A program made the position numbers and the translations under genes. A stretch of 64,000 nucleotides of DNA. Source: Nitrosomonas sp. HPC101. GTDB lineage: Bacteria; Pseudomonadota; Gammaproteobacteria; Burkholderiales; Nitrosomonadaceae. Positions 46,450 through 56,070 of the stretch are shown piece by piece (the first letter of the stretch is position 1; each line of letters begins with the position of its first letter). The DNA is taken from contig NZ_QRCC01000003.1 of NCBI RefSeq assembly GCF_009833125.1, positions 1-64,000 on the forward strand. Direction: 5' to 3'. The notes under the pieces were generated by a model. The model was not told where the DNA came from. It did no database searches and was given only the letters and a program-made list of their open reading frames with translations.

Positions 46450-47007
46450 AGTAAAAAGAGAGTGGAGAACTTAAGACATAATTAAGTATTGAGTCCACAG
46501 AATATTCCTGTCGGATGGCCAACAGGCATGTTGAAGAAAGTATGTGTTCCAGCCTAGTGGAAGGCTTGATCCACATCGGGTTGGAGAAATAACTGTCTGG
46601 CGTATCCTGGACGGTAACGATCTCAAGCTCCACTAGGTGCATTATTACCTGCAATGACACGGCTCGGATTTCCAGCGCAAGATACCAAGGCACGGGTTTA
46701 CTGCGATGTAAATCTATATACCGTGCAGGTGCTGGCACCAAACTCACCGCCCGTGTCCGCAAGCATGCGACTACGAGCACGCTCGCCATGGCGCATTGTC
46801 TATCATCGCTGCGTGCTGGATCTGCACAGCGGGCGACACATCATCTCAACGTCGAGCAATCGCTATCGCAGCGTCAAACTCATACGCTGCCGCGTCAGCC
46901 TGCAATCCCTCTCTCTCTGAGATAAACTGGGCTTGGTATCAAGGCGTAATTCTGACTGATTACCGCCATTGGCTATTGGAAAAATACAGGATTATTTGGA
47001 TCAATCT
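46450..47007. other. 558-bp stretch without a recognisable gene
   Basis: Part of this stretch (about 46600-46920) is richer in G and C than its flanks and contains overlapping open frames of 60-90 codons on both strands. None shows a family motif or ribosome binding site I can recognise. It may be a decayed gene. Apart from short inverted repeats such as CTTAA/TTAAG near 46471, nothing else is visible. Confidence 0.5.
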
Positions 47008-48546
47008 TCAGGCTGCGCCAGGTCGGATATGACAATCGTCCACTCGATTCCCAATACGAAAATCGACATCTACTTTTTCCCAGGCGCTAATTTCATTATT
47101 CAGCAGCGTGTCGGTCAGTGGATTGCATTCCAGCCAGGCCGGTGGAATGCATAGTGTGCAGCGCCCGCCGTCCATGGACAATGTCATGTCTGGCAACTCA
47201 ATATACGTGCGGCTACGGTAAAAAATTGCAGCGATACGCAGAGCAATTGAACGGGCGAGGTTAATGGGTTGGCCAAGAAAATCCCGAGTTTTGGCAAGCG
47301 AGCCACGATGCGAGAGTACCAACTGGCCTAACTGGAATTGTTCTATTCTGGAAAAACCGGGCATATCGGCATTATCGAGAATATAGGCAGAATGTTTGTG
47401 GTAACCCGTATGGGCTACCGAAATACCGATTTCATGCAAACGTGCCGCCCAGGCAAGCAGTTTCAGTGCATTTTCAACTTTTTCCTGATCGATGTAATCT
47501 TCTGCCAGGAGCTGCCTGCCAAACAAGACCGCAAGCGATTCAATTCGGGCTGCCTGTTGTGGTTCTACCTGATAGCGTTGCATGAATTCCTGTACAGAGA
47601 CCTCACGCATATCTTCTTTGTGAAAGCGTCCCAGCATATCGTAAAGCACTCCCTGGCGCAGTGCGCCGCTGGTGATTTCCATGCGCTCAATCTTCAATTC
47701 TGTAAAAACAGCATTCATGATGGCAAATCCACCCGCGATAATCACCTTGCGATCGGGATTCAATCCAGGGATTGCCAGTTTTCTGAGATCGCCTGTTTTA
47801 AGCAGGAATTCCCGCAGTTTTTCCAGACCTGCAAGCGTGATGATTTCTGCCTCATCGCTATTGTTATAGCCATTCAGTGTGAGAATATGGGCCAGTGCAC
47901 GCGCAGTGCCGGAAGAACCGTAAGCCTTTTGCCAGCGTGATGGAGAAAAACCGGCCGCAACAGCCTGTATTTCAGAACGTGCCGCCAGTTCTGCATGTTT
48001 CAATGACGATTTGGTGATCTTTCCATCCGGAAAAAAAATCTGACTGTGGCTGATGCAGCCGATGGAAAGACTTTCCAGTTTGCTGGATTTCAGCTGGCTG
48101 CCAATGATTAACTCGGTAGAACCACCACCGATATCGACGACGAGCAAAGTATCATTGGAAGGCGGCAGGCTGTGCGCCACTCCAAGAAAAATCAACCGGG
48201 CTTCTTCGTATCCTGCAATGATTTCAATCGGAAAACCCAGCGCATCTTCAGCTTTCTGCAGAAAATCTGTTGCATTTCTGGCAACACGCAGCGTGTTTGT
48301 TCCCACCACCCTGACCGCACGATACGGCAATCCCCGTAAACGTTCGCCAAACCGCTTCAGACAGGCCAGTGCACGGTGTTGCGATGCCTCATCCAGCATC
48401 TGATCTTCGGATAATCCCGCTGCAAGCTGTACCATTTCTTTCAGGCTATCCAACAGATAGAGCTGTTTTCCTTCCGTCCGGGCCACCTGCAGATGAAAGC
48501 TGTTGGAACCCAGATCAACCGCAGCAAGTGTTGAATATTCGTGCAT
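47008..48546 (-). CDS. ppx: Exopolyphosphatase / GppA phosphatase family
   Basis: 512 residues from the ATG at 48546; the frame extends upstream but the family start AAVDLGSNSFHLQVAR is near this Met. It has the actin-like ATPase fold: phosphate loops LGSNSFHL and VVDIGGGSTELIIG, with catalytic Glu in IAGYEEARLIFLGV. The C-terminal half is the HD-like helical domain. It degrades polyphosphate or pppGpp. The start lies 25 bp after phoU, an arrangement that ties it to phosphate control. Confidence 0.92.
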   Translation of the reverse strand: MHEYSTLAAVDLGSNSFHLQVARTEGKQLYLLDSLKEMVQLAAGLSEDQMLDEASQHRALACLKRFGERLRGLPYRAVRVVGTNTLRVARNATDFLQKAEDALGFPIEIIAGYEEARLIFLGVAHSLPPSNDTLLVVDIGGGSTELIIGSQLKSSKLESLSIGCISHSQIFFPDGKITKSSLKHAELAARSEIQAVAAGFSPSRWQKAYGSSGTARALAHILTLNGYNNSDEAEIITLAGLEKLREFLLKTGDLRKLAIPGLNPDRKVIIAGGFAIMNAVFTELKIERMEITSGALRQGVLYDMLGRFHKEDMREVSVQEFMQRYQVEPQQAARIESLAVLFGRQLLAEDYIDQEKVENALKLLAWAARLHEIGISVAHTGYHKHSAYILDNADMPGFSRIEQFQLGQLVLSHRGSLAKTRDFLGQPINLARSIALRIAAIFYRSRTYIELPDMTLSMDGGRCTLCIPPAWLECNPLTDTLLNNEISAWEKVDVDFRIGNRVDDCHIRPGAA

Positions 48547-48571
48547 GATACGTGGCCTGATTCCAGGCGGT

Positions 48572-49279
48572 TTATTTACTGACTTCTCGTTCGATTTCAT
48601 CTGCCGATACATGGCGGACATCTTTGCCTTTAACCAGATAGACAATATATTCCGACATGTTTTTGGCATGATCGCCTATGCGTTCGACTGCTTTAGCAGC
48701 AAACAGGATCTCGATCGAAGTAGAAATTTTACGGGGATCTTCCATCATAAACGTTACCAAATGCCGGATAATCGACCGAAATTCCTCATCCACTTGTTCA
48801 TCCTGGCGCACGATTTCCGCCGATGCATTCGGATCCAGCCTGGCAAAAGCATCCAGCGCCTTGCGCAACATATCGATGGCAATAGCAGCAATGTGCCGTA
48901 TTTCGACGAAACGAGGCATGTGCATACGATCTGCGGCGTAAATCAATTTTGCCATACGGGCGATTTTGGTTGCCTCGTCACCAATCCTCTCCAGATCGGT
49001 AATAGTATTGATTACAGTCATAATCATGCGCAAATCAATCGCTGTGGGTTGCCTGCGCACGATAACCTGGGAGCAGAGTTCGTCGATTTTTACTTCCATG
49101 GCATTGACGCGATGATCGTTGTCGATAATCTGTTCGATCATGTGCTCATTGCCATCAGTCAATGCCTCGACTGCATTCTTGATCTGCTCTTCGACAAACC
49201 CTCCCATCTGTAATACATATGTGCGGATTTCTTCGAGATCAGCGTCAAATTTTTTTGAGACATGTTCCTTGTTAACCAT
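48572..49279 (-). CDS. phoU: Phosphate transport regulator PhoU
   Basis: 235 residues from ATG 49279, chosen because AGGA lies 9 bp upstream; ATG 49288 is possible. Two similar three-helix bundles carry the PhoU metal-binding pattern twice: DLERIGDEATKIARMA in the first half and AVERIGDHAKNMSEYIVYL in the second. PhoU damps PhoR/PhoB signalling through the Pst transporter. No pst genes are present here. Confidence 0.95.
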   Translation of the reverse strand: MVNKEHVSKKFDADLEEIRTYVLQMGGFVEEQIKNAVEALTDGNEHMIEQIIDNDHRVNAMEVKIDELCSQVIVRRQPTAIDLRMIMTVINTITDLERIGDEATKIARMAKLIYAADRMHMPRFVEIRHIAAIAIDMLRKALDAFARLDPNASAEIVRQDEQVDEEFRSIIRHLVTFMMEDPRKISTSIEILFAAKAVERIGDHAKNMSEYIVYLVKGKDVRHVSADEIEREVSK

Positions 49280-49361
49280 GTTATGCATCCTGTAGAGAGA
49301 TAATCACGTCATTTTATGCCAGTAATATGACGACCCAAGACAGGCAGGGAAATGTCTGTAG

Positions 49362-50021
49362 CTATACCGTCAGGGTTTCCACTCCCTGATCAGTACCCAG
49401 CAACAGCACATCAGCGCTTCGTCTGGCAAACAGGCCGTTTGTCACCACCCCTGTAATCTGGTTGAGCATGGTTTCCAGTTCAACCGGGTTCATGATATTT
49501 AGATTATGTATATCTAGAATCACGTTACCATTGTCAGTGATGAAATCCTGGCGCCAGGCCGGTTGTCCGCCTAATAATGCAATTTCCCGCGCAACATGAC
49601 TGCGTGCCATCGGAATGACTTCCACCGGAAGAGGAAATTTCCCCAGTACCTTAACCAGCTTGCTCTGATCAGCAATACAAATGAATTTACGCGCAACCGC
49701 CGCGATAATTTTTTCACGCGTCAGCGCACCGCCACCGCCTTTTATCATGTGCATATTCCGGGTGATTTCATCCGCACCATCAATATATACCGGGATATCG
49801 GCAACGGAATTGAGGCTCAGAACCTCAATTCCATGCTGCTTCAGACGGTTTGCAGTCGCCTCGGAACTTGCCACGGCTCCTTCGATCTTGTGTTTAATTC
49901 TGGCCAGTTCGTCAATAAAGAGATTGGCGGTGGATCCTGTCCCGATGCCGATGATTTCACCTACCGGCACATACTGCAGGGCTGCTTGTGCTACTGCCCG
50001 TTTCTGCTCGTCTTGTGTCAT
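49362..50021 (-). CDS. rpiA: Ribose-5-phosphate isomerase A
   Basis: 219 residues from ATG 50021; the upstream extension to 50099 looks non-coding. Substrate and catalytic motifs are [23 protein letters not shown] with catalytic Asp, and [12 protein letters not shown]. It interconverts ribose-5-phosphate and ribulose-5-phosphate in the pentose phosphate and Calvin cycles. It is divergent from mutL across 169 bp. Confidence 0.95.
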   Translation of the reverse strand: MTQDEQKRAVAQAALQYVPVGEIIGIGTGSTANLFIDELARIKHKIEGAVASSEATANRLKQHGIEVLSLNSVADIPVYIDGADEITRNMHMIKGGGGALTREKIIAAVARKFICIADQSKLVKVLGKFPLPVEVIPMARSHVAREIALLGGQPAWRQDFITDNGNVILDIHNLNIMNPVELETMLNQITGVVTNGLFARRSADVLLLGTDQGVETLTV

Positions 50022-50190
50022 GATGATTATTAATAATTGGTTCTTGAAATACTGTCGTGACTGGGAAGGATGCGGAGCACTCGTGCCTTCCTCGCCCATT
50101 TGACATTAAGCGTACCATAACTTGGTGACGGTATAATCACCGATTCAATCAGTTTCGCTGCATATTTTTCCATCTCGATTCCAGCTCCAA

Positions 50191-52017
50191 ATGTGTTCAA
50201 TCAAATTACTTCCCGATAAGTTGATCAGTCAGATAGCGGCAGGAGAAGTCATCGAGCGCCCAGCTTCAGTGCTGAAAGAGCTGCTGGAAAACGCCATTGA
50301 TGCCGGTGCAACTGAAATCGCAGTCAATATCGCGCAGGGTGGGTTGAAACTGATCCGTGTAACAGATAATGGCACAGGTATTCCTGTAGAGGAATTGCCA
50401 CTCGCCCTCACGCGCCATGCAACCAGTAAGATTACCAGTCAGGAAGATCTATACAGAATCACCAGCCTGGGGTTCCGGGGGGAAGGACTGGCCAGCATTG
50501 CGTCAGTTTCATATCTGTTACTCATCAGCTGCGCGTCAGGCGAAAAACATGGCTGGGAGATACGCAGCGAAGATACACGGTCAATATCACCGGAACCTTC
50601 ACCTCACATGACAGGCACTACAGTTGAGGTCCGGGATTTATTTTTCAATCTGCCTGCCCGCCGCAAATTTCTTAAAACGGAATCTACAGAATTTGCGCAT
50701 TGTGAAGAGATTTTTCGGCGCATGGCACTTTCCCATGCCGATATTACCTTCACGCTGCGGCACAACGGCAATCTGCGCGGTCACTGGCAGGCTGCAAGAG
50801 AGGCAGCAGAGCGCATCAGCGGCATACTGGGCAAGGAATTCGCGGAATCGGCTACCTGGATCGACGAGCACTCTGCTGGTATCAGCTTGCGGGGGATGCT
50901 GGCATTACCCGCATACTCACGCGCTACCCGTGACACGCAGTATTTTTTTGTCAATGGGCGATTCGTGCGGGACAAACTGATTACCCATGCCCTGCGTGAA
51001 GCCTACCGCGATGTGCTGCACCTCGACCGTCATGCAGCTTTTGTATTATACCTGGCGATTGATCCGGAACAGGTAGATGTGAATGTACACCCGACCAAAA
51101 TCGAAATCCGATTTCGGGAAGCGCGGGCCATTCACCAGTTCATTTACCATGGTGTCAGCAAGGCATTGTCCTCACCCCGCTCGAGTACGGAAACACTATC
51201 ACCTGCCATGGCTGCGCTGTCGGGCGCACACGCATCCGCTGACAAGACGCACACAGACTTCATTCCTGCTGCACCAGTGTTGAACTATCCCAGGCAAACA
51301 CGCTTGCCGTCGGAAATGATTGCCCAGCCTTTCAGTTTTTATCAGCTTTTATCCGCCAACGAATCCGGTACCGTTGCCATGCAAGATTCACCTCGGCAAA
51401 CCAAGGAGAAGGCAGGTAGCGAGAATCCGGCCATACCCCCGCTAGGCTTTGCACTGGGGCAGCTCCTTGGTGTTTACATACTGGCGCAAAACCAAAAAGG
51501 ATTGGTGATTGTAGACATGCACGCCGCGCACGAACGTATTGTCTACGAACAACTGAAATCACAGCTGGATCAGCAGGCGTTGTCCACGCAGCGACTGCTG
51601 ATCCCGGTTACATTTCATGCGGATAGTCTCGATATCGCGACGGTTGAAGAAAATCAATTCCTGTTGCAGCAACTGGGTTTTGAAATAACCACACTGTCGG
51701 CTGCCACGCTTGCTGTACGCGCAATACCAGCGATGTTGCAAAGTGCCGACGCAGAAAAGCTGATGTGTGATCTGCTGGATGAAATCAGGAATGGAGATCC
51801 CGGCCAGCTGCTCACAGCCCGTCGAAATGAATTATTGGCAACCATGGCCTGCCACGGTGCCGTTCGTGCCAACCGTCTGCTGACATTGCCGGAAATGAAT
51901 GAACTGCTGCGTAAAATGGAAGTGACCGAGCGTTCGGATCAATGCAACCATGGCCGGCCTACCTGGTTTGAAATCAGTCTGGCCGAACTGGATAAAATGT
52001 TCATGCGCGGAAAATAG
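50191..52017 (+). CDS. mutL: DNA mismatch repair protein MutL (endonuclease type)
   Basis: 608 residues. The N-terminal GHKL ATPase has LLENAIDAGAT, DNGTGI, TRHATSKI and GFRGEGLASIASVS. The C-terminal domain keeps the nicking-endonuclease motif as DMHAAHERIVYE (DQHA-x2-E-x4-E with Q to M), ACHGAVRA and the metal-binding CNHGRPTWFEIS. It is therefore of the nicking class, not the E. coli MutH-dependent class. The linker (about 330-430) is unconserved. Confidence 0.96.
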   Translation: MCSIKLLPDKLISQIAAGEVIERPASVLKELLENAIDAGATEIAVNIAQGGLKLIRVTDNGTGIPVEELPLALTRHATSKITSQEDLYRITSLGFRGEGLASIASVSYLLLISCASGEKHGWEIRSEDTRSISPEPSPHMTGTTVEVRDLFFNLPARRKFLKTESTEFAHCEEIFRRMALSHADITFTLRHNGNLRGHWQAAREAAERISGILGKEFAESATWIDEHSAGISLRGMLALPAYSRATRDTQYFFVNGRFVRDKLITHALREAYRDVLHLDRHAAFVLYLAIDPEQVDVNVHPTKIEIRFREARAIHQFIYHGVSKALSSPRSSTETLSPAMAALSGAHASADKTHTDFIPAAPVLNYPRQTRLPSEMIAQPFSFYQLLSANESGTVAMQDSPRQTKEKAGSENPAIPPLGFALGQLLGVYILAQNQKGLVIVDMHAAHERIVYEQLKSQLDQQALSTQRLLIPVTFHADSLDIATVEENQFLLQQLGFEITTLSAATLAVRAIPAMLQSADAEKLMCDLLDEIRNGDPGQLLTARRNELLATMACHGAVRANRLLTLPEMNELLRKMEVTERSDQCNHGRPTWFEISLAELDKMFMRGK

Positions 52018-52062
52018 CGGTCGATTCAACAAAATCAGCCAGCAATGCAATGGACGAGGTAG

Positions 52063-52242
52063 TTGTTTTCGCTGTCATTGTTTCTGGGTTGCTTCGGCGT
52101 ACCGCTACGCCTGCCCATACAGCAGACAAGCAGGCAGGGTCAACGATGCAGTTCGTACCTCACCGTCACCGTATCCTACTGCAGGATTCATCTTGCGATG
52201 GGGATAAAATTACAGAACAGCCAGATGCCTGATGCCTACTAA
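52063..52242 (+). pseudogene. LptM/YifL-like small lipoprotein, possibly broken by an amber codon
   Basis: From TTG 52063 the frame reads LFSLSLFLGCFGVPLRLP and ends at TAA 52240-52242 (59 residues). The lipobox followed by GVPLRLP resembles the GC-x-KGPLYLP start of LptM/YifL lipoproteins, which are encoded next to lysA/dapF-DUF484-xerC in other proteobacteria; here DUF484 and xerC follow. In the same frame an ATG at 52045 gives MQWTR, then TAG, so a longer signal peptide may have been lost. Alternatively translation starts at the TTG, which has GAGG 4 bp upstream. The rest of the 259-bp gap shows nothing else. Confidence 0.4.
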
Positions 52243-52294
52243 CACCTCTCCGTGGTAAGATATTTGCCCTGTCATAATGAAATGTACGCTGCTC

Positions 52295-52996
52295 ATGACC
52301 ACACCCGAGGAAGTTGCCCAATACCTGCAGGACCACCCACAGTTTTTTGAGGAGAATTCTGACCTGGTGGAATCCCTCCGTTTCCCGCACCCATATCAGG
52401 GACGCGCAATTTCAATCAATGAACGACAGGTGGAGATGCTACGTGAGAAAAACAGGCTTTTGCAGCGCAGACTACAGGAGCTGGTAGATGTTGGCGAAAG
52501 AAATGATGTCATTGGCAATAAAATACATCGCCTGACAGTTGCACTGTTGGGTTTCGATTCACTGACCGAAATGCTGCACGGGCTGCAATACCATTTATGT
52601 GAAGATTTTTCCATTCCATACGTCGCGTTGCGTTTGTGGCAAACTGATGAACCGGGTGGCCAGGTGGATCTCCCCTCCCCTGAATTCGATCAGACCAGCA
52701 ACAACATCCGTATCCTCGCACAGGAAATGCTGCACCCCTACTGCGGGCCAGAGGTGGACGATGAAATCAGGCAATGGTTTGAAGTGGATGCAGAGTACCT
52801 GCAATCCTTTGCTGTTATTCCCTTGAAGCAACAATCCAATCTCGGCTTGTTAGTGATCGCCAGCCCGGAAGTGGAACGTTTTTTCCCTGACATGGGCACG
52901 CTTTATCTGGAACGCCTGGGAGATATGGTCAGCAGTTCAATTACACGACTGATGCAGCAGACGCCCGGAGCAACCCCGCGTGAATCCACTTCATGA
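52295..52996 (+). CDS. DUF484 family protein
   Basis: 233 residues from ATG 52295 (MTTPEEVAQYL); ATG 52277 is possible. DUF484 proteins begin with V-x-QYLxDHPQFFEEN, then IERQVEMLREKNRLLQRRLQEL, a coiled coil, and a GAF-like domain with FSIPYVALRLW and the SFAVIPLKQQSNLGLLVIASPE segment. Their function is unknown; they are nearly always next to xerC. The stop overlaps the xerC start by 17 bp. Confidence 0.9.
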   Translation: MTTPEEVAQYLQDHPQFFEENSDLVESLRFPHPYQGRAISINERQVEMLREKNRLLQRRLQELVDVGERNDVIGNKIHRLTVALLGFDSLTEMLHGLQYHLCEDFSIPYVALRLWQTDEPGGQVDLPSPEFDQTSNNIRILAQEMLHPYCGPEVDDEIRQWFEVDAEYLQSFAVIPLKQQSNLGLLVIASPEVERFFPDMGTLYLERLGDMVSSSITRLMQQTPGATPRESTS

Positions 52997-53939
52997 CGCA
53001 CAGAATTTTCCTGTCTTGCCGCCACTGCTTGACAAATATCTGACTTATCTGGCCAGTACGCGCAGTCTTTCCGTTCAAACACAGCATAATTACCGACGTG
53101 ATCTGATAGCGCTGGTACGCTGTATTGCAGCCCGGCATGAAAACGGAAACGCAGTTTCCGATGCGTCACTCACCCAATTGCATGCGCATGATATCCGCCA
53201 TTTTATTGCACGTTTACATAGTGGTGGCCTTTCCGGCAGGAGCTTGGCACGTATGCTATCCGCCTGGCGTGGATTTTATCGTTACCTGATCTGCCATCAT
53301 CATCACGCCGTGAACCCTTGTTTGGATGTACGTGTACCTAAATCGCCGCATACACTACCGCATGCACTTTCACCCGATGAAGCCGCGCAACTGCTGGCAT
53401 TCAACCCTTCCGGTGATGCACTGGCAACACGCGATCTCGCCATGTTCGAACTATTCTATTCGTCCGGATTGCGTCTGGCCGAGTTGACGCGACTTCAACC
53501 GGCCGATGTCGATTTCACCGAAGGCACGGTGCGTGTCACGGGAAAAGGCGATAAAACCCGTATCGTGCCGGTTGGCGAGCTGGCGCTCCGCGCATTGCAA
53601 GCTTGGCTACCACTGCGCAGCGCATGGCTGATGCCAGATGAGACCGCGCTATTTTTATCACAACGCGGCCAGCGTATTCATCCGCGCACCATTGCAATCC
53701 GCTTGCATCAACGAGCGCTATTACAGAACCTCGATGAACGGGTACACCCACACGCCCTGCGTCATTCATTCGCTTCCCATCTGCTGCAATCCAGCGGAGA
53801 TTTACGCGCGGTTCAGGAAATGCTCGGGCACAGCAGCATCCGCAGTACACAGGTTTACACCCATCTGGATTTTCAACATCTGGCAAGAATCTATGATCAG
53901 GCACATCCCCGTGCCAGGAAAAAGCCAAACACAGATTAG
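52980..53939 (+). CDS. xerC: Tyrosine recombinase XerC
   Basis: 319 residues from GTG 52980. The core-binding domain (about 15-105) is followed by the catalytic domain with Arg in YSSGLRLAEL, Lys in GKGDKTRIVP, HALRHSFASHLL (His and Arg), LGHSSIRSTQVYTH (second His and nucleophile Tyr). With XerD it resolves chromosome dimers at dif. XerC is separated from XerD by its DUF484 neighbour and by the PHALRHSFA motif. Confidence 0.93.
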   Translation: MNPLHDAQNFPVLPPLLDKYLTYLASTRSLSVQTQHNYRRDLIALVRCIAARHENGNAVSDASLTQLHAHDIRHFIARLHSGGLSGRSLARMLSAWRGFYRYLICHHHHAVNPCLDVRVPKSPHTLPHALSPDEAAQLLAFNPSGDALATRDLAMFELFYSSGLRLAELTRLQPADVDFTEGTVRVTGKGDKTRIVPVGELALRALQAWLPLRSAWLMPDETALFLSQRGQRIHPRTIAIRLHQRALLQNLDERVHPHALRHSFASHLLQSSGDLRAVQEMLGHSSIRSTQVYTHLDFQHLARIYDQAHPRARKKPNTD

Positions 53940-53982
53940 ATGCTGCCGGGAAATCTGCGCCTACAAATAATAAACTGGATAA

Positions 53983-54885
53983 TCAGGATTCGTTTCTGAG
54001 AACCGTCCAGTTTTTACGGATAATACGCGCTGCCGAAAATAATTTTTCCAGAGCTTCGCTGTCACGATTGACCAGCATTTGCCGCAACCTGGACAGCTCC
54101 AATTGATAGGCTTCCATTTGTGCGAGCAGCGTTGTGCGGTTATCCATGCAGATATCCCGCCACATTTCCGGGGAACTGGCAGTGATACGTGTCATATCGT
54201 TCAGGCTGCTGCCTGCAAGGTGTAAAAGCTCCAGTGGATCGCCTTCATCCAAGGTAAAACTCTGGGTGCGGATGTGTTGCATCAGTGAAAACGCCAGCAT
54301 GTGTGGAAGATGGCTGATAGCAGCGAGTATCTGGTCATGCCGTTCCGGCGACATAAACGAAACCCGCCCCCCACAGCATTGCCAGAGGGTGGCAACGCGA
54401 TCAATAGCCTGTTGATCATTCTCCTGCAACGGTGTCAGAACTACAGGTTTATCCTGAAAGAGATCAGGAAAAGCAGCGTCCGCACCGCTGAATTCGGTTC
54501 CGGCAATCGGATGAGCAGGAACAAAGCGGCTGATATGTTGACCCAGATAAGCGTGGGCTGCATGCACCACATTCTGCTTGGTACTGCCAACATCCGAAAT
54601 GACAGTCCCCGTTTCCAGATAAGATGCCATTTGCTGCATGACATGGGCAGTCTGCTTGACGGGAATTGCGAGCAGCACAAAATCCGCGCCGGATAATGCG
54701 GCAGCAAAATCACTTGTCTGCTCATCGATGATGCCCCGTTCAAGGGCACACTGCATGTTTTCAGGACTGCGCCCGATTCCGGTGACATGCTCAACCAGGC
54801 CAGCCCGGCGCAACGCCTGCGCAAACGAACCGCCAATCAGCCCCACACCGATAATAACCAGTTTTGAAATGCAGGATGAAACCAT
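53983..54885 (-). CDS. tyrA: Prephenate dehydrogenase
   Basis: 300 residues. The dinucleotide loop is IIGVGLIGGSFAQALRRAGL; the catalytic His is in AHPIAGTEFSGADAA; and the helical dimer domain follows. No ACT or chorismate mutase domain is present. It converts prephenate to 4-hydroxyphenylpyruvate with NAD. It is the last gene of the minus-strand aromatic cluster, 17 bp after hisC, and converges with xerC. Confidence 0.93.
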   Translation of the reverse strand: MVSSCISKLVIIGVGLIGGSFAQALRRAGLVEHVTGIGRSPENMQCALERGIIDEQTSDFAAALSGADFVLLAIPVKQTAHVMQQMASYLETGTVISDVGSTKQNVVHAAHAYLGQHISRFVPAHPIAGTEFSGADAAFPDLFQDKPVVLTPLQENDQQAIDRVATLWQCCGGRVSFMSPERHDQILAAISHLPHMLAFSLMQHIRTQSFTLDEGDPLELLHLAGSSLNDMTRITASSPEMWRDICMDNRTTLLAQMEAYQLELSRLRQMLVNRDSEALEKLFSAARIIRKNWTVLRNES

Positions 54886-54902
54886 GAACGATGTACTGTC
54901 TA

Positions 54903-56027
54903 TTAACCCGCTGGATTTTCTTTCAGCGCCTGTTCCAATGCGTACAGGAATCGCTTGTTTTCTTCCTCGATTCCGATAGTCACCCGCAAATGATTGGGCA
55001 TACCGTAATTCCCCAGTGGACGCACAATGACACCTTGCTGCAACAGACTCTTGTAGATCTGTAGGGTATCAGCCTGATGACCGTCAATCTGGATACTGAC
55101 AAAATTTCCAAAAGAGGGGATATACCCAATACCCAGTTGATCCAGACCGGCAATCATCCGTTGCATGCCAGTCCGGTTCGTCATATAGGACAGTTTGACA
55201 AACTCGACATCGTCGAGCGCGGCCTGGGCAGCTGCCAGACCAATGCTGTTGACATTGAAAGGCTGACGGATGCGATTCATCAGATTGGCAATATCGGCAT
55301 GCGCCAGCGCAAAACCGACACGTACACTGGCCAGACCATAAGCCTTGGAAAAGGTGTGTGTGATGACCAGATTCTGAAAATTTTTCAACCACGCAATGCT
55401 GTTGGTTTTGTTTGCTTCTGGTAGATACTCATCATAAGCCTGATCCAGGATAACAAGAACATCCTGCGGAACATTTTCCACAAAACGCAACAGATCTCTA
55501 GCATCGCACAGGGTACCAGTCGGGTTATTGGGATTCGCAATGAATATGATGCGCGTTTCCGGCGTAACAGCATCCAGCATAGCTTCCAGATCATGGCCAT
55601 AATTTCTTGCAGGGACGGAAATACCCCTAGCGCCAACTGCCTGAGCCAGCAGCGGATAAATAGCAAATGCATACTGGGAATAAATCGCGCTGGTACCGGG
55701 GCGCAGAAAAATACGGGAAGCAAGCTCAAGTACATCATTAGAGCCATTACCCAGTACAATTTGCTCAGCCGATACGCCCAAACGCTCGGACAAAGCTGCT
55801 TTCAGTTCAAAGCCACTGCCATCCGGATAGCGGGAAGATTCATTGAGCGCCTGAATCATTGCTTCTCTTGCCAATGGGCTGGTTCCCAGCGGATTTTCAT
55901 TGGAAGCCAGCTTGATTACTTCGTCTTTATCCAACCCCAGATCCCTGACCAGTTCCGATATTGGTTTGCCTGGTTGATAAGGCTGGATTGCCCTGATGTA
56001 TTCTGGTGCCAGTTCAAAAAGATTCAT
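54903..56027 (-). CDS. hisC: Histidinol-phosphate / aromatic aminotransferase (HisC2 type)
   Basis: 374 residues, fold type I PLP enzyme. Substrate and cofactor motifs are [23 protein letters not shown], and the PLP Lys in [17 protein letters not shown]. Placement between pheA and tyrA suggests it also transaminates phenylpyruvate and 4-hydroxyphenylpyruvate, as in other proteobacterial aro clusters. It is 43 bp downstream of pheA. Confidence 0.93.
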   Translation of the reverse strand: MNLFELAPEYIRAIQPYQPGKPISELVRDLGLDKDEVIKLASNENPLGTSPLAREAMIQALNESSRYPDGSGFELKAALSERLGVSAEQIVLGNGSNDVLELASRIFLRPGTSAIYSQYAFAIYPLLAQAVGARGISVPARNYGHDLEAMLDAVTPETRIIFIANPNNPTGTLCDARDLLRFVENVPQDVLVILDQAYDEYLPEANKTNSIAWLKNFQNLVITHTFSKAYGLASVRVGFALAHADIANLMNRIRQPFNVNSIGLAAAQAALDDVEFVKLSYMTNRTGMQRMIAGLDQLGIGYIPSFGNFVSIQIDGHQADTLQIYKSLLQQGVIVRPLGNYGMPNHLRVTIGIEEENKRFLYALEQALKENPAG

Positions 56028-56070
56028 AACATTTGGGAATCAATAGTCTTTTGTTCAGGAATTTATCAAC

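Noticed and set aside
46654..46917. Possible IS21-type transposase relic (YCDVNLYTV similarity)
   Set aside because: The resemblance is limited to a few residues and no inverted repeat or second gene is present.
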